Shown piece after piece: positions 27,619 through 35,809 of a DNA stretch of 64,000 nucleotides. A program made the position numbers and the translations under genes. The notes beneath the pieces were generated by a model. It had not been told where the DNA came from and searched no databases. It saw only the letters and a program-made list of their open reading frames with translations. Numbering within the stretch: the first letter of the stretch is position 1; every line of letters begins with the position of its first letter. This DNA is from Alphaproteobacteria bacterium (lineage in GTDB: Bacteria; Pseudomonadota; Alphaproteobacteria; Caulobacterales; Maricaulaceae): NCBI GenBank assembly GCA_018222865.1, contig JAAEZM010000010.1:1-64000 (forward strand), read 5' to 3'.

Positions 27619-27918
27619 ATGACCTCCCTTGAGTATCGCAGCAGCTCAGCTGCCGCGCTTACTCCCCTTACCTTTACAGGGTCGCCCCGACCTCTGAATC
27701 GACTGTTAAATCAATCGTCGCAATTCGGTCGAAATGGCCCCGGGCCGGTGGTATGTCTACGCGCCGAAGTCCCCAAAACCGTCGGCTCTACAACATTATT
27801 ACGGGGTTCTGTCAGCCGTCGAGAGGGATCGAGTAATTTTTTTATTTTGTAAGAAAGTGGGGCCGCGGCCCGGATCGATACCGCCTTTTGGTTGCATGGG
27901 GCATTCCGAGGGCGTGCT
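27619..27918. other. 300-base gap between the two outer-membrane protein genes
   Basis: No gene is supported here. On the minus strand, just after the stop of the gene at 27919, a GC palindrome GGGCCGCGGCCC (27860s) is followed by CACTTTCTT, a weak terminator candidate. An A7/T7 tract lies at about 27836-27843. The right to left end nearest 27618 should hold the promoter of the downstream gene, but no clear pair of elements is visible. Confidence 0.4.
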
Positions 27919-28572
27919 TTAGAAACGTCGGCGCAGGGCCAGCGAGAGGACGGGATAGGTATCAAGATCCTCCAGATCCGCCTGGGCGGCGCTGGCTTCG
28001 GCTTCCAGGTCTGCAAGAAAGGCAGGGTCTTGGGCGAGCAAACCCGTAGCTGTGTAGACTATTGTCGGCGCGCCCTGGAAATAGGCGCCGGCTTCAGCGA
28101 CGAACTGCCAGCGATTGTGAACGCCCCAGACATGGCCGATGCCGAGATACCCAACCGTGTCATCAAATGTCCCAACGCCTTCGATCTCGCCGATCTCTGC
28201 AGGTTGGTAGATGGTATTGCCGATCTCGATCGGTGCAGCGGGCATGGCGCGTGTTGTTACTTCATTGAGATTGTTGAACGCGCCTCCGCTCAGAAAAAAG
28301 CCATTGGCGAACGGGTGTAGATCGAGCTGCACACCGAGCGCGCCAAGATCGAGCTCAAGATCACTATCAATTCCGTCGAGCGTTTCATTGAAGTCACAAG
28401 AAAACGTCGTGGCAGAAGCGAGGAGCGAAAAATTCTCGGTCAGGGCGATGCCGATTTCACCGCCAGCGCCGAGCGTTGAAATCTTGCCGCCGGCGAACAG
28501 GCCATCGCTGGCCGCTGCGGCCGGTGTGAAAGCAAGGGGGAGAAGGAGAACGGCGTAGAAAAGGCGTAGCAT
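27919..28572 (-). CDS. Predicted outer-membrane beta-barrel protein
   Basis: The 217-residue protein has a signal peptide (FYAVLLLPLAFTPAAAA), then beta-strand sequence (GGKISTLGAGGEIGIALTEN, LDLHPFANGFFLSGGAF, FVAEAGAYF) and a terminal ALRRRF. The layout is that of a small barrel with periplasmic turns. Start 28572 was chosen because AGGAGA precedes it at a normal distance and the signal peptide begins there; the frame is open 25 codons more. Its 5' end faces liuB across 123 bases. Related to the gene at 26941. Confidence 0.65.
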   Translation of the reverse strand: MLRLFYAVLLLPLAFTPAAAASDGLFAGGKISTLGAGGEIGIALTENFSLLASATTFSCDFNETLDGIDSDLELDLGALGVQLDLHPFANGFFLSGGAFNNLNEVTTRAMPAAPIEIGNTIYQPAEIGEIEGVGTFDDTVGYLGIGHVWGVHNRWQFVAEAGAYFQGAPTIVYTATGLLAQDPAFLADLEAEASAAQADLEDLDTYPVLSLALRRRF

Positions 28573-28596
28573 CAATGTGTCTCCTGGCTGCGGTTG

Positions 28597-28611
28597 GCAG
28601 CATAATGCTGC
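28597..28611. promoter_or_regulatory. Palindrome between an outer-membrane gene and liuB
   Basis: GCAGCAT-A-ATGCTGC is a perfect inverted repeat in the divergent region, 24 bases before the start at 28572. It may be an operator for either gene. It does not match the palindrome upstream of liuC. Confidence 0.3.
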
Positions 28612-28695
28612 GCTGCATCTTGCAATTTCATTGTGTTTTTTGCTCAAGATCGATTAAGAGCGCGACGACAGTCTTTACCGAGAATTGACCACTTC

Positions 28696-30303
28696 ATGAC
28701 CCAGCTTCACTCCTCGATCGACACACAATCCGACAGCTTCCGCGAGAACTCTGCTTCCATGGATGCGCTCCTGGCTGAGCTCCAGTCCAAAACGGCTGAG
28801 GCTGCAATGGGCGGATCCGAGCGAGCGAGGGAGAAGCATCTCTCCCGGGGTAAGCTTCTACCCCGCGATCGGGTTGAGCGTTTGCTGGATCCGGGCTCGC
28901 CTTTCCTGGAGATCGGTGCGCTTGCAGCCAATGGCATGTATGAAGGCAATGTCCACGGCGCGGGCATGATTGCGGGCATTGGCCGAGTGAGCGGGCGCGA
29001 GGTGATGATTGCCTGTAATGATCCGACGATCAAAGGCGGCGCTTACTACCCGATGACGGTGAAGAAGCATCTGCGCTCCCAGGAAATTGCCATGCAGAAC
29101 CATCTGCCCTGCGTTTACCTGGTCGATAGCGGTGGCGCGAATCTGCCTCACCAGGCGGAAGTTTTTCCGGACCGCGAGCATTTTGGACGCATCTTCTACA
29201 ATCAGGCCAACATGTCGGCGCAGGGCATTCCCCAGATCGCCGTCGTGATGGGGTCTTGTACGGCGGGGGGGGCCTATGTGCCCGCCATGTCTGATGAGAC
29301 GATTATCGTGCGCAAACAGGGCACGATCTTCCTGGGTGGGCCGCCGCTGGTGAAGGCTGCAACCGGTGAGATTATCTCCGCCGAAGATCTGGGGGGCGCT
29401 GATGTGCATGCGCGCACATCAGGTGTTGCCGATCACTATGCGGCCAATGACGAACACGCCTTGCATACCGCGCGCCGCATCGTCGACACGCTCAATACCG
29501 TCAAGGGCGCAGAATTGGACATTCGCGAGCCGGTCGAGCCGAAATATGATCCGTCCGAGCTTGGTGGTGTCATCCCCGCTGACATCCGGGCGCCCTATGA
29601 TGTGCGCGAGGTGATTGCGCGCATTGTGGACAATTCCGAGTTCGATGAGTTCAAAAAGCTTTATGGCGAAACCCTGGTCACAGGCTTTGCCCGGATTTAT
29701 GGCATGCCGGTGGGCATTATTGCCAATAATGGCATTCTCTTTTCCGAGAGCGCCCAGAAAGGTGCGCACTTTATCGAATTGTGCGCCCAGCGCGGCATTC
29801 CGCTGGTCTTCTTGCAGAATATCACTGGTTTCATGGTCGGCTCGAAATACGAGGCGGGCGGTATCGCCAAGGATGGGGCCAAGCTGGTGACTGCCGTGTC
29901 GACCTATGCCGGTCCGAAATTCACCGTCATCATTGGCGGCTCCTACGGGGCGGGTAATTACGGCATGTGCGGTCGTGCCTATTCTCCGCGCTTCCTCTTC
30001 ATGTGGCCCAATGCGCGCATCTCCGTGATGGGGGGGGAGCAGGCCGCTTCTGTCCTGGCGACGGTCAAGCGCGATGCGATGGAGCATCGCGGCGAGGAAT
30101 GGTCCGCTGAAGAAGAGGCGGAGTTCAAAGATCCGATCCGCCAGCGCTATGAGGAAGAGGGTAATCCTTATTACTCCACCGCACGGCTGTGGGATGATGG
30201 TATTATCGCCCCGCAAGACACTCGCCGGGTTCTCGGCTTGTCCCTGTCAGCTTCGCTGAATGCGCCGATCGAGAAGACGAAGTTCGGTATTTTCCGCATG
30301 TAG
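28696..30303 (+). CDS. liuB: Methylcrotonyl-CoA carboxylase, carboxyltransferase (beta) subunit
   Basis: The 535-residue protein carries out the carboxyl transfer that turns 3-methylcrotonyl-CoA into 3-methylglutaconyl-CoA. Signature segments are [22 protein letters not shown] split over a loop, [16 protein letters not shown], the oxyanion/CoA region, [11 protein letters not shown] and [20 protein letters not shown]. Length and motifs fit MCC-beta rather than PccB. ATG 28696 gives the normal MCC-beta N-terminus; the frame is open 21 codons further upstream. It precedes liuC and liuD with intervening genes. Confidence 0.93.
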   Translation: MTQLHSSIDTQSDSFRENSASMDALLAELQSKTAEAAMGGSERAREKHLSRGKLLPRDRVERLLDPGSPFLEIGALAANGMYEGNVHGAGMIAGIGRVSGREVMIACNDPTIKGGAYYPMTVKKHLRSQEIAMQNHLPCVYLVDSGGANLPHQAEVFPDREHFGRIFYNQANMSAQGIPQIAVVMGSCTAGGAYVPAMSDETIIVRKQGTIFLGGPPLVKAATGEIISAEDLGGADVHARTSGVADHYAANDEHALHTARRIVDTLNTVKGAELDIREPVEPKYDPSELGGVIPADIRAPYDVREVIARIVDNSEFDEFKKLYGETLVTGFARIYGMPVGIIANNGILFSESAQKGAHFIELCAQRGIPLVFLQNITGFMVGSKYEAGGIAKDGAKLVTAVSTYAGPKFTVIIGGSYGAGNYGMCGRAYSPRFLFMWPNARISVMGGEQAASVLATVKRDAMEHRGEEWSAEEEAEFKDPIRQRYEEEGNPYYSTARLWDDGIIAPQDTRRVLGLSLSASLNAPIEKTKFGIFRM

Positions 30304-30332
30304 GCCGCGCCATCCTGCCACACTGATTTCAG

Positions 30333-30366
30333 TTGAGGCTTCGAATACCCTTATTTCAAATAAGGG
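30333..30366 (+). promoter_or_regulatory. Promoter with a perfect 19-base palindrome over the -10 region
   Basis: TTGAGG (30333-30338) and TCAAAT (30356-30361) are exactly 17 bases apart. The palindrome CCCTTATTTCAAATAAGGG (30348-30366) spans the -10 element and ends 8 bases before the ATG at 30375, so a bound repressor would block the promoter. The palindrome's right arm also contains AAGGG, the only ribosome-site-like sequence for that gene. Confidence 0.5.
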
Positions 30367-30374
30367 AATTCGGG

Positions 30375-30962
30375 ATGACGAAACGTGTTTGCATCATTGA
30401 TGGCCACCCCGATGGCTCCGGCCATCACCTGATCGACGGGGTTTGTGACGCCTATGCGCGCGGCGCAGATTGGGCAGGCCACAAGGTTTCGCGGATCAAT
30501 ATCGGACATCTCGATTATGGCTTCATGCGCAATGCGGAGGCGTTTGCGCAAGCACCGCCGGAACCCATCCGTTCGGAGCGGGAAAAAATCGCGGAAGCAG
30601 AACATGTAGTGATGGCCTATCCGCTATGGCTGGGCGCCATGCCAGCGGCTTTGAAATCCTTCCTGGAGATGACGGCTTGCGATGGCTTCATGCTCGGCGA
30701 GCCGGAACAATCCAACGCCATGCCGATCGGCAAAATGAAGGGAAAGTCTGCGCGTCTCATCGTCACCATGGGCATGCCGGGTATTGTCTATAAGCTGATG
30801 TTTGGCGCGCATTCCCTGAAAGGCACCGAGCTTGGGATTATGAAGATCGCCGGCTTCTATCCAGTCCGCCATTCCATTTTCGGCATGGTTGAAGACATAG
30901 GCGATGAGGGGCGGGCGCGCATCCTCAAGCGCGTTGAGCGCCTGGGAGAACGCGCGCTCTGA
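30375..30962 (+). CDS. NAD(P)H dehydrogenase (quinone)-like flavodoxin-fold protein
   Basis: The 195-residue protein has the NQO1/MdaB-type flavodoxin fold: an N-terminal strand and phosphate loop (RVCIIDGHPDGSGHHLID), AEHVVMAYPLWLGAMPAALKSFLE for the second flavin contact, and a third (LIVTMGMPG). It probably reduces quinones or similar compounds with two electrons, in the cytoplasm. The start at 30375 removes a 14-codon extension. It is placed directly behind a strong operator-like palindrome, as is usual for redox-inducible genes of this family. Confidence 0.78.
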   Translation: MTKRVCIIDGHPDGSGHHLIDGVCDAYARGADWAGHKVSRINIGHLDYGFMRNAEAFAQAPPEPIRSEREKIAEAEHVVMAYPLWLGAMPAALKSFLEMTACDGFMLGEPEQSNAMPIGKMKGKSARLIVTMGMPGIVYKLMFGAHSLKGTELGIMKIAGFYPVRHSIFGMVEDIGDEGRARILKRVERLGERAL

Positions 30963-31010
30963 TCTGAAGGCGCCAGCCGGTCGTACTCCTTGAGGCAGGA
31001 GGATGATTGA

Positions 31011-31640
31011 ATGATCCGGATATGTCTCGCACTTGCTATGCTTTTATTGACCGGCGCTGTCATGGCCGCCGATGAACCGCCGCATCAGATCCTTGTGGAG
31101 GATGGCGATATCCAGATCCGGCTCTATGAGCCTCAAATCCTTGCCGAGGTGGAGGTGGCCGGCAGAATGTCCTCTGCCAGCGGGCGCGGTTTCGGGCCGC
31201 TCGCCAATTATATTTTCGGCGGCAATCAATCACGCGATGGCGCGTCTCAGGATATCGCCATGACCACGCCGGTGACCCAGACGCGGTCGCAAGAGATCGC
31301 CATGACGACACCGGTCACGCAATCAGCAGCCGGTCATGATCGCTGGCGCGTGGCTTTTATCATGCCCGCTGAGTGGACTATGGAAACTCTGCCTGTGCCG
31401 GATGACCCGCGCGTTGATATCCGCGAGTTACCTGCACGGATGATGGCAACCATCCGCTTCTCCGGTGGTCCCAATGCGCGCCGTTTCATGCGTCATGAGA
31501 CCGAGCTGCGCGCATGGTTGGATATGAATGAGATGGAGATCATTGGAGAGCCCGTCTATGCCCGCTATGATCCGCCCTGGGTGCCCACGCCTTTCCGGCG
31601 TAATGAAGTCATGATCGAGATTGCCAATCCGCAAAGCTGA
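31011..31640 (+). CDS. Secreted SOUL-family haem-binding-like protein
   Basis: The 209-residue protein has a signal peptide (CLALAMLLLTGAVMAA) and the SOUL domain: IQIRLYEPQILAEVEVAG, FGPLANYIFGGN, IAMTTPVTQ, VAFIMPAEW, and near the end EPVYARYDPPWVPTPFRRNEV, which closes the domain in two segments. SOUL proteins bind haem or related tetrapyrroles; the local role is not known. The IAMTTPVTQ segment occurs twice in tandem (see the repeat entry). It follows the flavodoxin-fold gene by 48 bases. Confidence 0.85.
   Translation: MIRICLALAMLLLTGAVMAADEPPHQILVEDGDIQIRLYEPQILAEVEVAGRMSSASGRGFGPLANYIFGGNQSRDGASQDIAMTTPVTQTRSQEIAMTTPVTQSAAGHDRWRVAFIMPAEWTMETLPVPDDPRVDIRELPARMMATIRFSGGPNARRFMRHETELRAWLDMNEMEIIGEPVYARYDPPWVPTPFRRNEVMIEIANPQS
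31248..31331 (+). repeat. In-frame 42-base tandem duplication in the SOUL gene
   Basis: Two adjoining 14-codon units (31248-31289 and 31290-31331) encode QDIAMTTPVTQTRS and QEIAMTTPVTQSAA. They differ mostly at third positions, so the duplication is not recent. Confidence 0.8.
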
Positions 31641-31787
31641 GGCATTCGCGATCAGCTTATGGCTCCATGATCGCATTTCACAGATGTCTCAGTTTTCTCA
31701 CAATTCTGGAACTCGCCTCTGAGGGGGCGTGACTTTTCGTTAATTCCAATTAATGATTATCTCACTGGATCGGCGAGCCATGCCGAT

Positions 31788-32120
31788 ATGGGGGGGAATG
31801 TGCCAGAGATTGTTCAAGATATACTGGCCTTCGCACGCGAGGGCTTTGCGGAAGTGAACGCCGTACAGGGTCTCGTCGTGGCGGTTTTAGCTGCGCTCTC
31901 CATGTCTCAATGGTCACGCTTGCTGATCGTCGCAGCCGGGGCGGTGGTTGCCCATATCGCCCTCGATGTTCTGTCTCCGGTCTTCGCTGAAGTCGGCCCT
32001 TTGCGTCTTCCAGACGTCTTGGCTCCGTATTTCTGGCGCGATCTGGGACTGCTTTATGTCGGCTATCTTGTTGCGGTGGGAATTCTCTTCGCAGTGAAAC
32101 GGGTTGTGATAAGAGGTTAA
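31788..32120 (+). CDS. Small three-span membrane protein, copy 1 of a tandem pair
   Basis: The 110-residue protein has three hydrophobic helices (about 26-42, 45-62 and 88-108) and ends in KRVVIRG. It resembles the next gene: an amphipathic start, HIALDVLSPV against HVIVDVVMPM, and LYVGYLVAVGILFAVKRVVIRG against the same closing pattern. I recognise no family. The start is uncertain: ATG 31788 has no ribosome site, while GTG 31800 would lie too close to the GGGGGG run. Confidence 0.6.
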   Translation: MGGNVPEIVQDILAFAREGFAEVNAVQGLVVAVLAALSMSQWSRLLIVAAGAVVAHIALDVLSPVFAEVGPLRLPDVLAPYFWRDLGLLYVGYLVAVGILFAVKRVVIRG

Positions 32121-32241
32121 GAAAATTCGCGTGTCAGGAGAACTCGCTTTTCTCATTCGAATTTTCGAAAGATTGTTTAGTTAACGGGCGTGTTTTGGGG
32201 TAAAGTACGTCTAGTCTGTCACTGCGGGAGGGGACCGCGAC

Positions 32242-32634
32242 ATGGAATATCTTGATCAAATTATGGGCTATATTCAGCCCGCTATTGACTTCTTCATGCC
32301 GGGGCTTCTTGCCCATGCCGGTGATGGGGGCGTGGTGAACTGGATGCCGCTTGGTATTCAGCTCGGCGTCATCGCGCTGGTTCTTGCGCTTTTGATGCGT
32401 GAGTTCGGCGCCATCCTGATCTTCACGGTGGTGGGTGTGATCATCCACGTCATCGTTGATGTGGTTATGCCGATGGTGCGCAGCGCCGACGGCGCGAGCT
32501 TTGATGCGGCGGCGTTCGCCGGACAGCTCACCCAGCCCGATTATCTGCTTTATCTCGGCGCACTGGCGATTGGCTATTTCTTGGCCATCGTTGTTCTGTC
32601 GATTCTCAAAGGCCTGATCTTCCGGGGCGATTAA
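32242..32634 (+). CDS. Small three-span membrane protein, copy 2 of a tandem pair
   Basis: The 130-residue protein has hydrophobic helices at about 36-54, 57-75 and 104-126 and ends in KGLIFRGD. It is a diverged paralogue of the gene at 31788. A GGGAGGGG ribosome site precedes the ATG, and a strong terminator follows. Location in the inner membrane is clear; role is unknown. Confidence 0.65.
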   Translation: MEYLDQIMGYIQPAIDFFMPGLLAHAGDGGVVNWMPLGIQLGVIALVLALLMREFGAILIFTVVGVIIHVIVDVVMPMVRSADGASFDAAAFAGQLTQPDYLLYLGALAIGYFLAIVVLSILKGLIFRGD

Positions 32635-32666
32635 TCGCCCGATCTGCCTGAGCAGTGACGCAATAG

Positions 32667-32700
32667 AAGACCGCTGGCGAAAGCTGGCGGTCTTTTCTTT
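32667..32700 (+). terminator. Rho-independent terminator after the tandem membrane genes
   Basis: AAGACCGC (32667-32674) pairs with GCGGTCTT (32687-32694) around a loop containing GAAA; the following bases are TTCTTT. It separates the membrane genes from liuC. Confidence 0.85.
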
Positions 32701-32771
32701 GTGTATGGCCAGTGTGTATGACCCGTGCAAAGCGTCCCTGCGGCAGAGCGCCCCTTGGCGCAGACGGTCTG

Positions 32772-32797
32772 GCGCTTTAATCAGAGTGTTAAAGCGC
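32772..32797. promoter_or_regulatory. Operator-like inverted repeat upstream of liuC
   Basis: Perfect 9-base arms GCGCTTTAA (32772-32780) and TTAAAGCGC (32789-32797) are separated by 8 bases, with the centre about 50 bases before the liuC start. No T run follows, so a regulator site is more likely than a terminator. The TTAA-N8-TTAA core is one base longer than the CtrA consensus. Confidence 0.45.
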
Positions 32798-32836
32798 TGA
32801 ACACAACAGTGCGATTGTCACAGAAGGAAATGAGCC

Positions 32837-33646
32837 ATGTCCGACACGTCCTCAGTTCAGGATAATGTCCAGCTTGATGTTTCACGTGCCGGCGTCGCGA
32901 TGGTCACGCTTAATCGCCCCGAAAAGCACAATGCTTTTAACGCAGATACGATTTCCAGACTGTCAGATATTTTCGAAACGCTTCGCGCCAACACTGATGA
33001 GGTTCGCGTGGTGTTCTTGCGTGGTAATGGCGCCAGCTTTTCTGCCGGGGCGGATCTGGATTGGATGAAGGCCGCTGCGCATTATGATGAGGCGGATAAT
33101 TTCGATGATGCCATGGGCCTGGCGACCATGCTCAAGCGATTGTACGAATTGCCGCAAATGACGGTTGCTCTGGTCCATGGCGCGGCTATGGGCGGCGGGG
33201 CTGGCCTGCTTGCGGCCTGCGATGTCGGCGTGGTGATGGCCGATGCCAAGATCTCGTTCTCTGAAGTCCGGCTCGGGCTTACACCGGCGACAATTTCGCC
33301 ATTTGTGGTTCGCGCGATCGGTCCGCGCTGGGCGCGGGCTCTGTTCGCCAGTGGTGAGCGCTTTGACGGCACGTTCGCTGGTGAAATCGGACTGGCCCAA
33401 TACGTGGTCAAGGATGCAGACGAGATGGCGGATATGGAAGAGCATCTCGCCCAGCTTGCCTTTGCCAATGCCCCTGGCGCGGTCGCTGATGCCAAAAAGT
33501 TGGTAGAGCAAGTCGCATTCGAGGATATGTCTCACCACCTCGCCGTGGAAACCGCCAAGCATATCGCGCGGCGTCGGTCCTCCGATGAGGGCAAGGAGGG
33601 CCTGACAGCCTTCCTGGAGCGCCGCAAGCCAAGCTGGGCAGAGTAA
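32837..33646 (+). CDS. liuC: Enoyl-CoA hydratase family, probable methylglutaconyl-CoA hydratase
   Basis: The 269-residue crotonase-fold protein has AMVTLNRPEKHNAFN, the oxyanion loop SFSAGADLDWMK, and VHGAAMGGGAGLLAACDVGV followed by FSEVRLGLTPATISPFV. DLDWM after the SAGAD loop, with GLTPATI, is the pattern of LiuC/AUH-type methylglutaconyl-CoA hydratases, and its place between liuB and liuD supports the hydration of 3-methylglutaconyl-CoA to HMG-CoA. It has its own upstream palindrome and follows a terminator, so it starts a new transcription unit. Confidence 0.87.
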   Translation: MSDTSSVQDNVQLDVSRAGVAMVTLNRPEKHNAFNADTISRLSDIFETLRANTDEVRVVFLRGNGASFSAGADLDWMKAAAHYDEADNFDDAMGLATMLKRLYELPQMTVALVHGAAMGGGAGLLAACDVGVVMADAKISFSEVRLGLTPATISPFVVRAIGPRWARALFASGERFDGTFAGEIGLAQYVVKDADEMADMEEHLAQLAFANAPGAVADAKKLVEQVAFEDMSHHLAVETAKHIARRRSSDEGKEGLTAFLERRKPSWAE

Positions 33647-33738
33647 GCTGAAGCTGTATTTGACCGGCGGGCGAGATATGCGATATCCGCGGCGCCAGAC
33701 GGCCTGCTTCAAAACGTCCAAGATCGGCGAGGAAACCC

Positions 33739-35733
33739 ATGATTAAAACGCTGCTTATCGCTAACCGTGGCGAGATCGCCCGTCGTGTCATGCGAACCGC
33801 CAAAGCAATGGGTATTCGCTGTGTCGCGGTCTATTCCGAGGCCGATGCCAACGCGCCCCATGTTCGTGAGGCCGATGAGTCGGTCCTGTTGGGCCCGGCG
33901 CCTGCCACTGAAAGCTATCTCCTTGCCGACAAGATTATCGACGCGGCGATAGCCGCCGGAGCAGATGCCATCCATCCCGGTTATGGCTTCTTGTCGGAGA
34001 ATGCAGAGTTCGCTGAGGCCTGTGCGGAGAATGGCATTATCTTCGTTGGCCCGTCGGCGGACGCTATTCGGGCCATGGGGCTGAAGGATAAAGCCAAAGC
34101 TCTGATGGAATCTGCAAACGTTCCTGTAACCCCCGGTTATCATGGTGAAAATCAGGATCCTGATTTCCTGCGCCAGCAAGCGGATGGCATCGGTTATCCC
34201 GTGCTGATCAAGGCGGTCGCTGGCGGCGGCGGTAAAGGCATGCGCAAGGTCGAGGCGAGTGCGGATTTCGCTGCCGCTCTCGATAGCTGCAAGCGCGAAG
34301 CGATCAAAAGTTTTGGCGATGACCATGTCCTGATCGAAAAATTCATTTCGCAGCCGCGCCATATCGAGGTCCAGGTCTTCGGCGATAGCCATGGTCGTGT
34401 CGTACATATGTATGAGCGCGATTGTTCGCTGCAGCGGCGACACCAGAAGGTCATAGAAGAGGCGCCGGCGCCGGGCATGACCCCAGCTGTGCGCGCCGCC
34501 ATGTGTTCCGCCGCGGTCAATGCCGCCAAGGCTGTCGATTATGTCGGTGCGGGCACCGTGGAATTCATCGTCGATGGCTCCGGAAAGTTGCGCGAAGACG
34601 GCTTTTATTTCATGGAGATGAATACGCGTCTTCAAGTGGAGCATCCAGTCACAGAGATGGTCACCGGGCTTGATCTGGTGAAGCTTCAACTCCATGTCGC
34701 AGCCGGTGGATCCGTGCCGCCACAGGATCAGATCGCTCTGAAGGGTCATGCGATGGAAGCGCGGCTTTATGCCGAGGATCCGCAGGCCGGCTTCCTCCCG
34801 TCGACGGGCCCGCTGGATATTCTACGCTTGCCAGATGAGGATGAGGCCGTCCGCGTTGATACTGGCGTGGAGCAGGGCGGCGAAGTTTCACTGTATTACG
34901 ATCCGATGATCGCCAAGATCATCACTTACGACGCTGATCGTGATGGGGCGGCCATCGCTATGGCCTTTGCGCTCGACGAGCTTTCGGTTTGGCCGGTCCG
35001 CACCAATGGTGGATTCCTGCGGAAGACAGTTCTTCATCCCGATTTTCTCGACGCGAAACTCTCCACAGGCTTTATCGCTGAGCATGAAGAGGATTTGGTG
35101 GCGCAGGGCTTTGATCTTGCAGCCGCGGGCTATGCCGTACTCGCATCTGTTCTGGGTGATGGCGGGGATGATTTTGATCCCTTTGCCTTGAGTGATGGCT
35201 GGCGGATGAATGCGCCCGCCCGTCTTCGCAACTGGTTCGAGGTCGGCGGTGAGACCGTTGAGATTGCCCTTCACCTCCAGGGCAGCTCCATGAGTGTCGA
35301 GTATGGGGAAGAAAGCCTGACACTGGACGCCGTCGATGGCGCGTCCGAGCCGGGCTATTTCCACTTTGATGCATCGCTTGGTACCGAGCCGGTACAGGCC
35401 CATATCGACCTTCTCGAGGAGGGCTATCTAGTCTCCTCACGTGGCCAGACCGCCTTGTTTGCCTTCCCGCATCCTGAAGCCGCGGCGGATGCCGCAGAAG
35501 CCGGGGGCACCATCAAGGCGCCTATGCCGGGCAAGGTGCTCGCTGTGAACATCAAGCCGGGTCAAAGCGTTGCGAAAGGCGAGGCCCTGGTTGTGCTCGA
35601 GGCGATGAAAATGGAGCACGCCCTGGCCGCACCGCGCGACGGTGTGATCGGCGAGGTTTCTGTTGAGGCCGGTGCGCAGGTCGCTGAGGGCGATATTCTC
35701 GTGGCGCTCGAAGAAGAGACCGTGGAAGCTTAG
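33739..35733 (+). CDS. liuD: Methylcrotonyl-CoA carboxylase alpha subunit (biotin carboxylase plus biotin carrier)
   Basis: The 664-residue protein has the biotin carboxylase N-domain (KTLLIANRGEIARRVMR), ATP-grasp with VAGGGGKGMRK, MNTRLQVEHPVTE, a BT-type linker, and the biotinyl domain VLEAMKMEH with Lys624 as biotin site. It is a paralogue of PccA at 6463, and its context with liuA, liuB and liuC gives the methylcrotonyl-CoA assignment. It starts 92 bases after liuC with GAGGAAA before the ATG. HMG-CoA lyase, the usual last gene, is not in the window. Confidence 0.9.
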   Translation: MIKTLLIANRGEIARRVMRTAKAMGIRCVAVYSEADANAPHVREADESVLLGPAPATESYLLADKIIDAAIAAGADAIHPGYGFLSENAEFAEACAENGIIFVGPSADAIRAMGLKDKAKALMESANVPVTPGYHGENQDPDFLRQQADGIGYPVLIKAVAGGGGKGMRKVEASADFAAALDSCKREAIKSFGDDHVLIEKFISQPRHIEVQVFGDSHGRVVHMYERDCSLQRRHQKVIEEAPAPGMTPAVRAAMCSAAVNAAKAVDYVGAGTVEFIVDGSGKLREDGFYFMEMNTRLQVEHPVTEMVTGLDLVKLQLHVAAGGSVPPQDQIALKGHAMEARLYAEDPQAGFLPSTGPLDILRLPDEDEAVRVDTGVEQGGEVSLYYDPMIAKIITYDADRDGAAIAMAFALDELSVWPVRTNGGFLRKTVLHPDFLDAKLSTGFIAEHEEDLVAQGFDLAAAGYAVLASVLGDGGDDFDPFALSDGWRMNAPARLRNWFEVGGETVEIALHLQGSSMSVEYGEESLTLDAVDGASEPGYFHFDASLGTEPVQAHIDLLEEGYLVSSRGQTALFAFPHPEAAADAAEAGGTIKAPMPGKVLAVNIKPGQSVAKGEALVVLEAMKMEHALAAPRDGVIGEVSVEAGAQVAEGDILVALEEETVEA

Positions 35734-35809
35734 GCGAGGCCGCACCCCTATAAGGCGAAACCGGCACGCAATTTGCTCCTTCAGGCGTAAGCCGAATGGG
35801 AGCGGATCA

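Noticed and set aside
32777-32792. CtrA box upstream of liuC
   Set aside because: The spacing is TTAA-N8-TTAA, not N7, and the sites are explained by a larger perfect inverted repeat.
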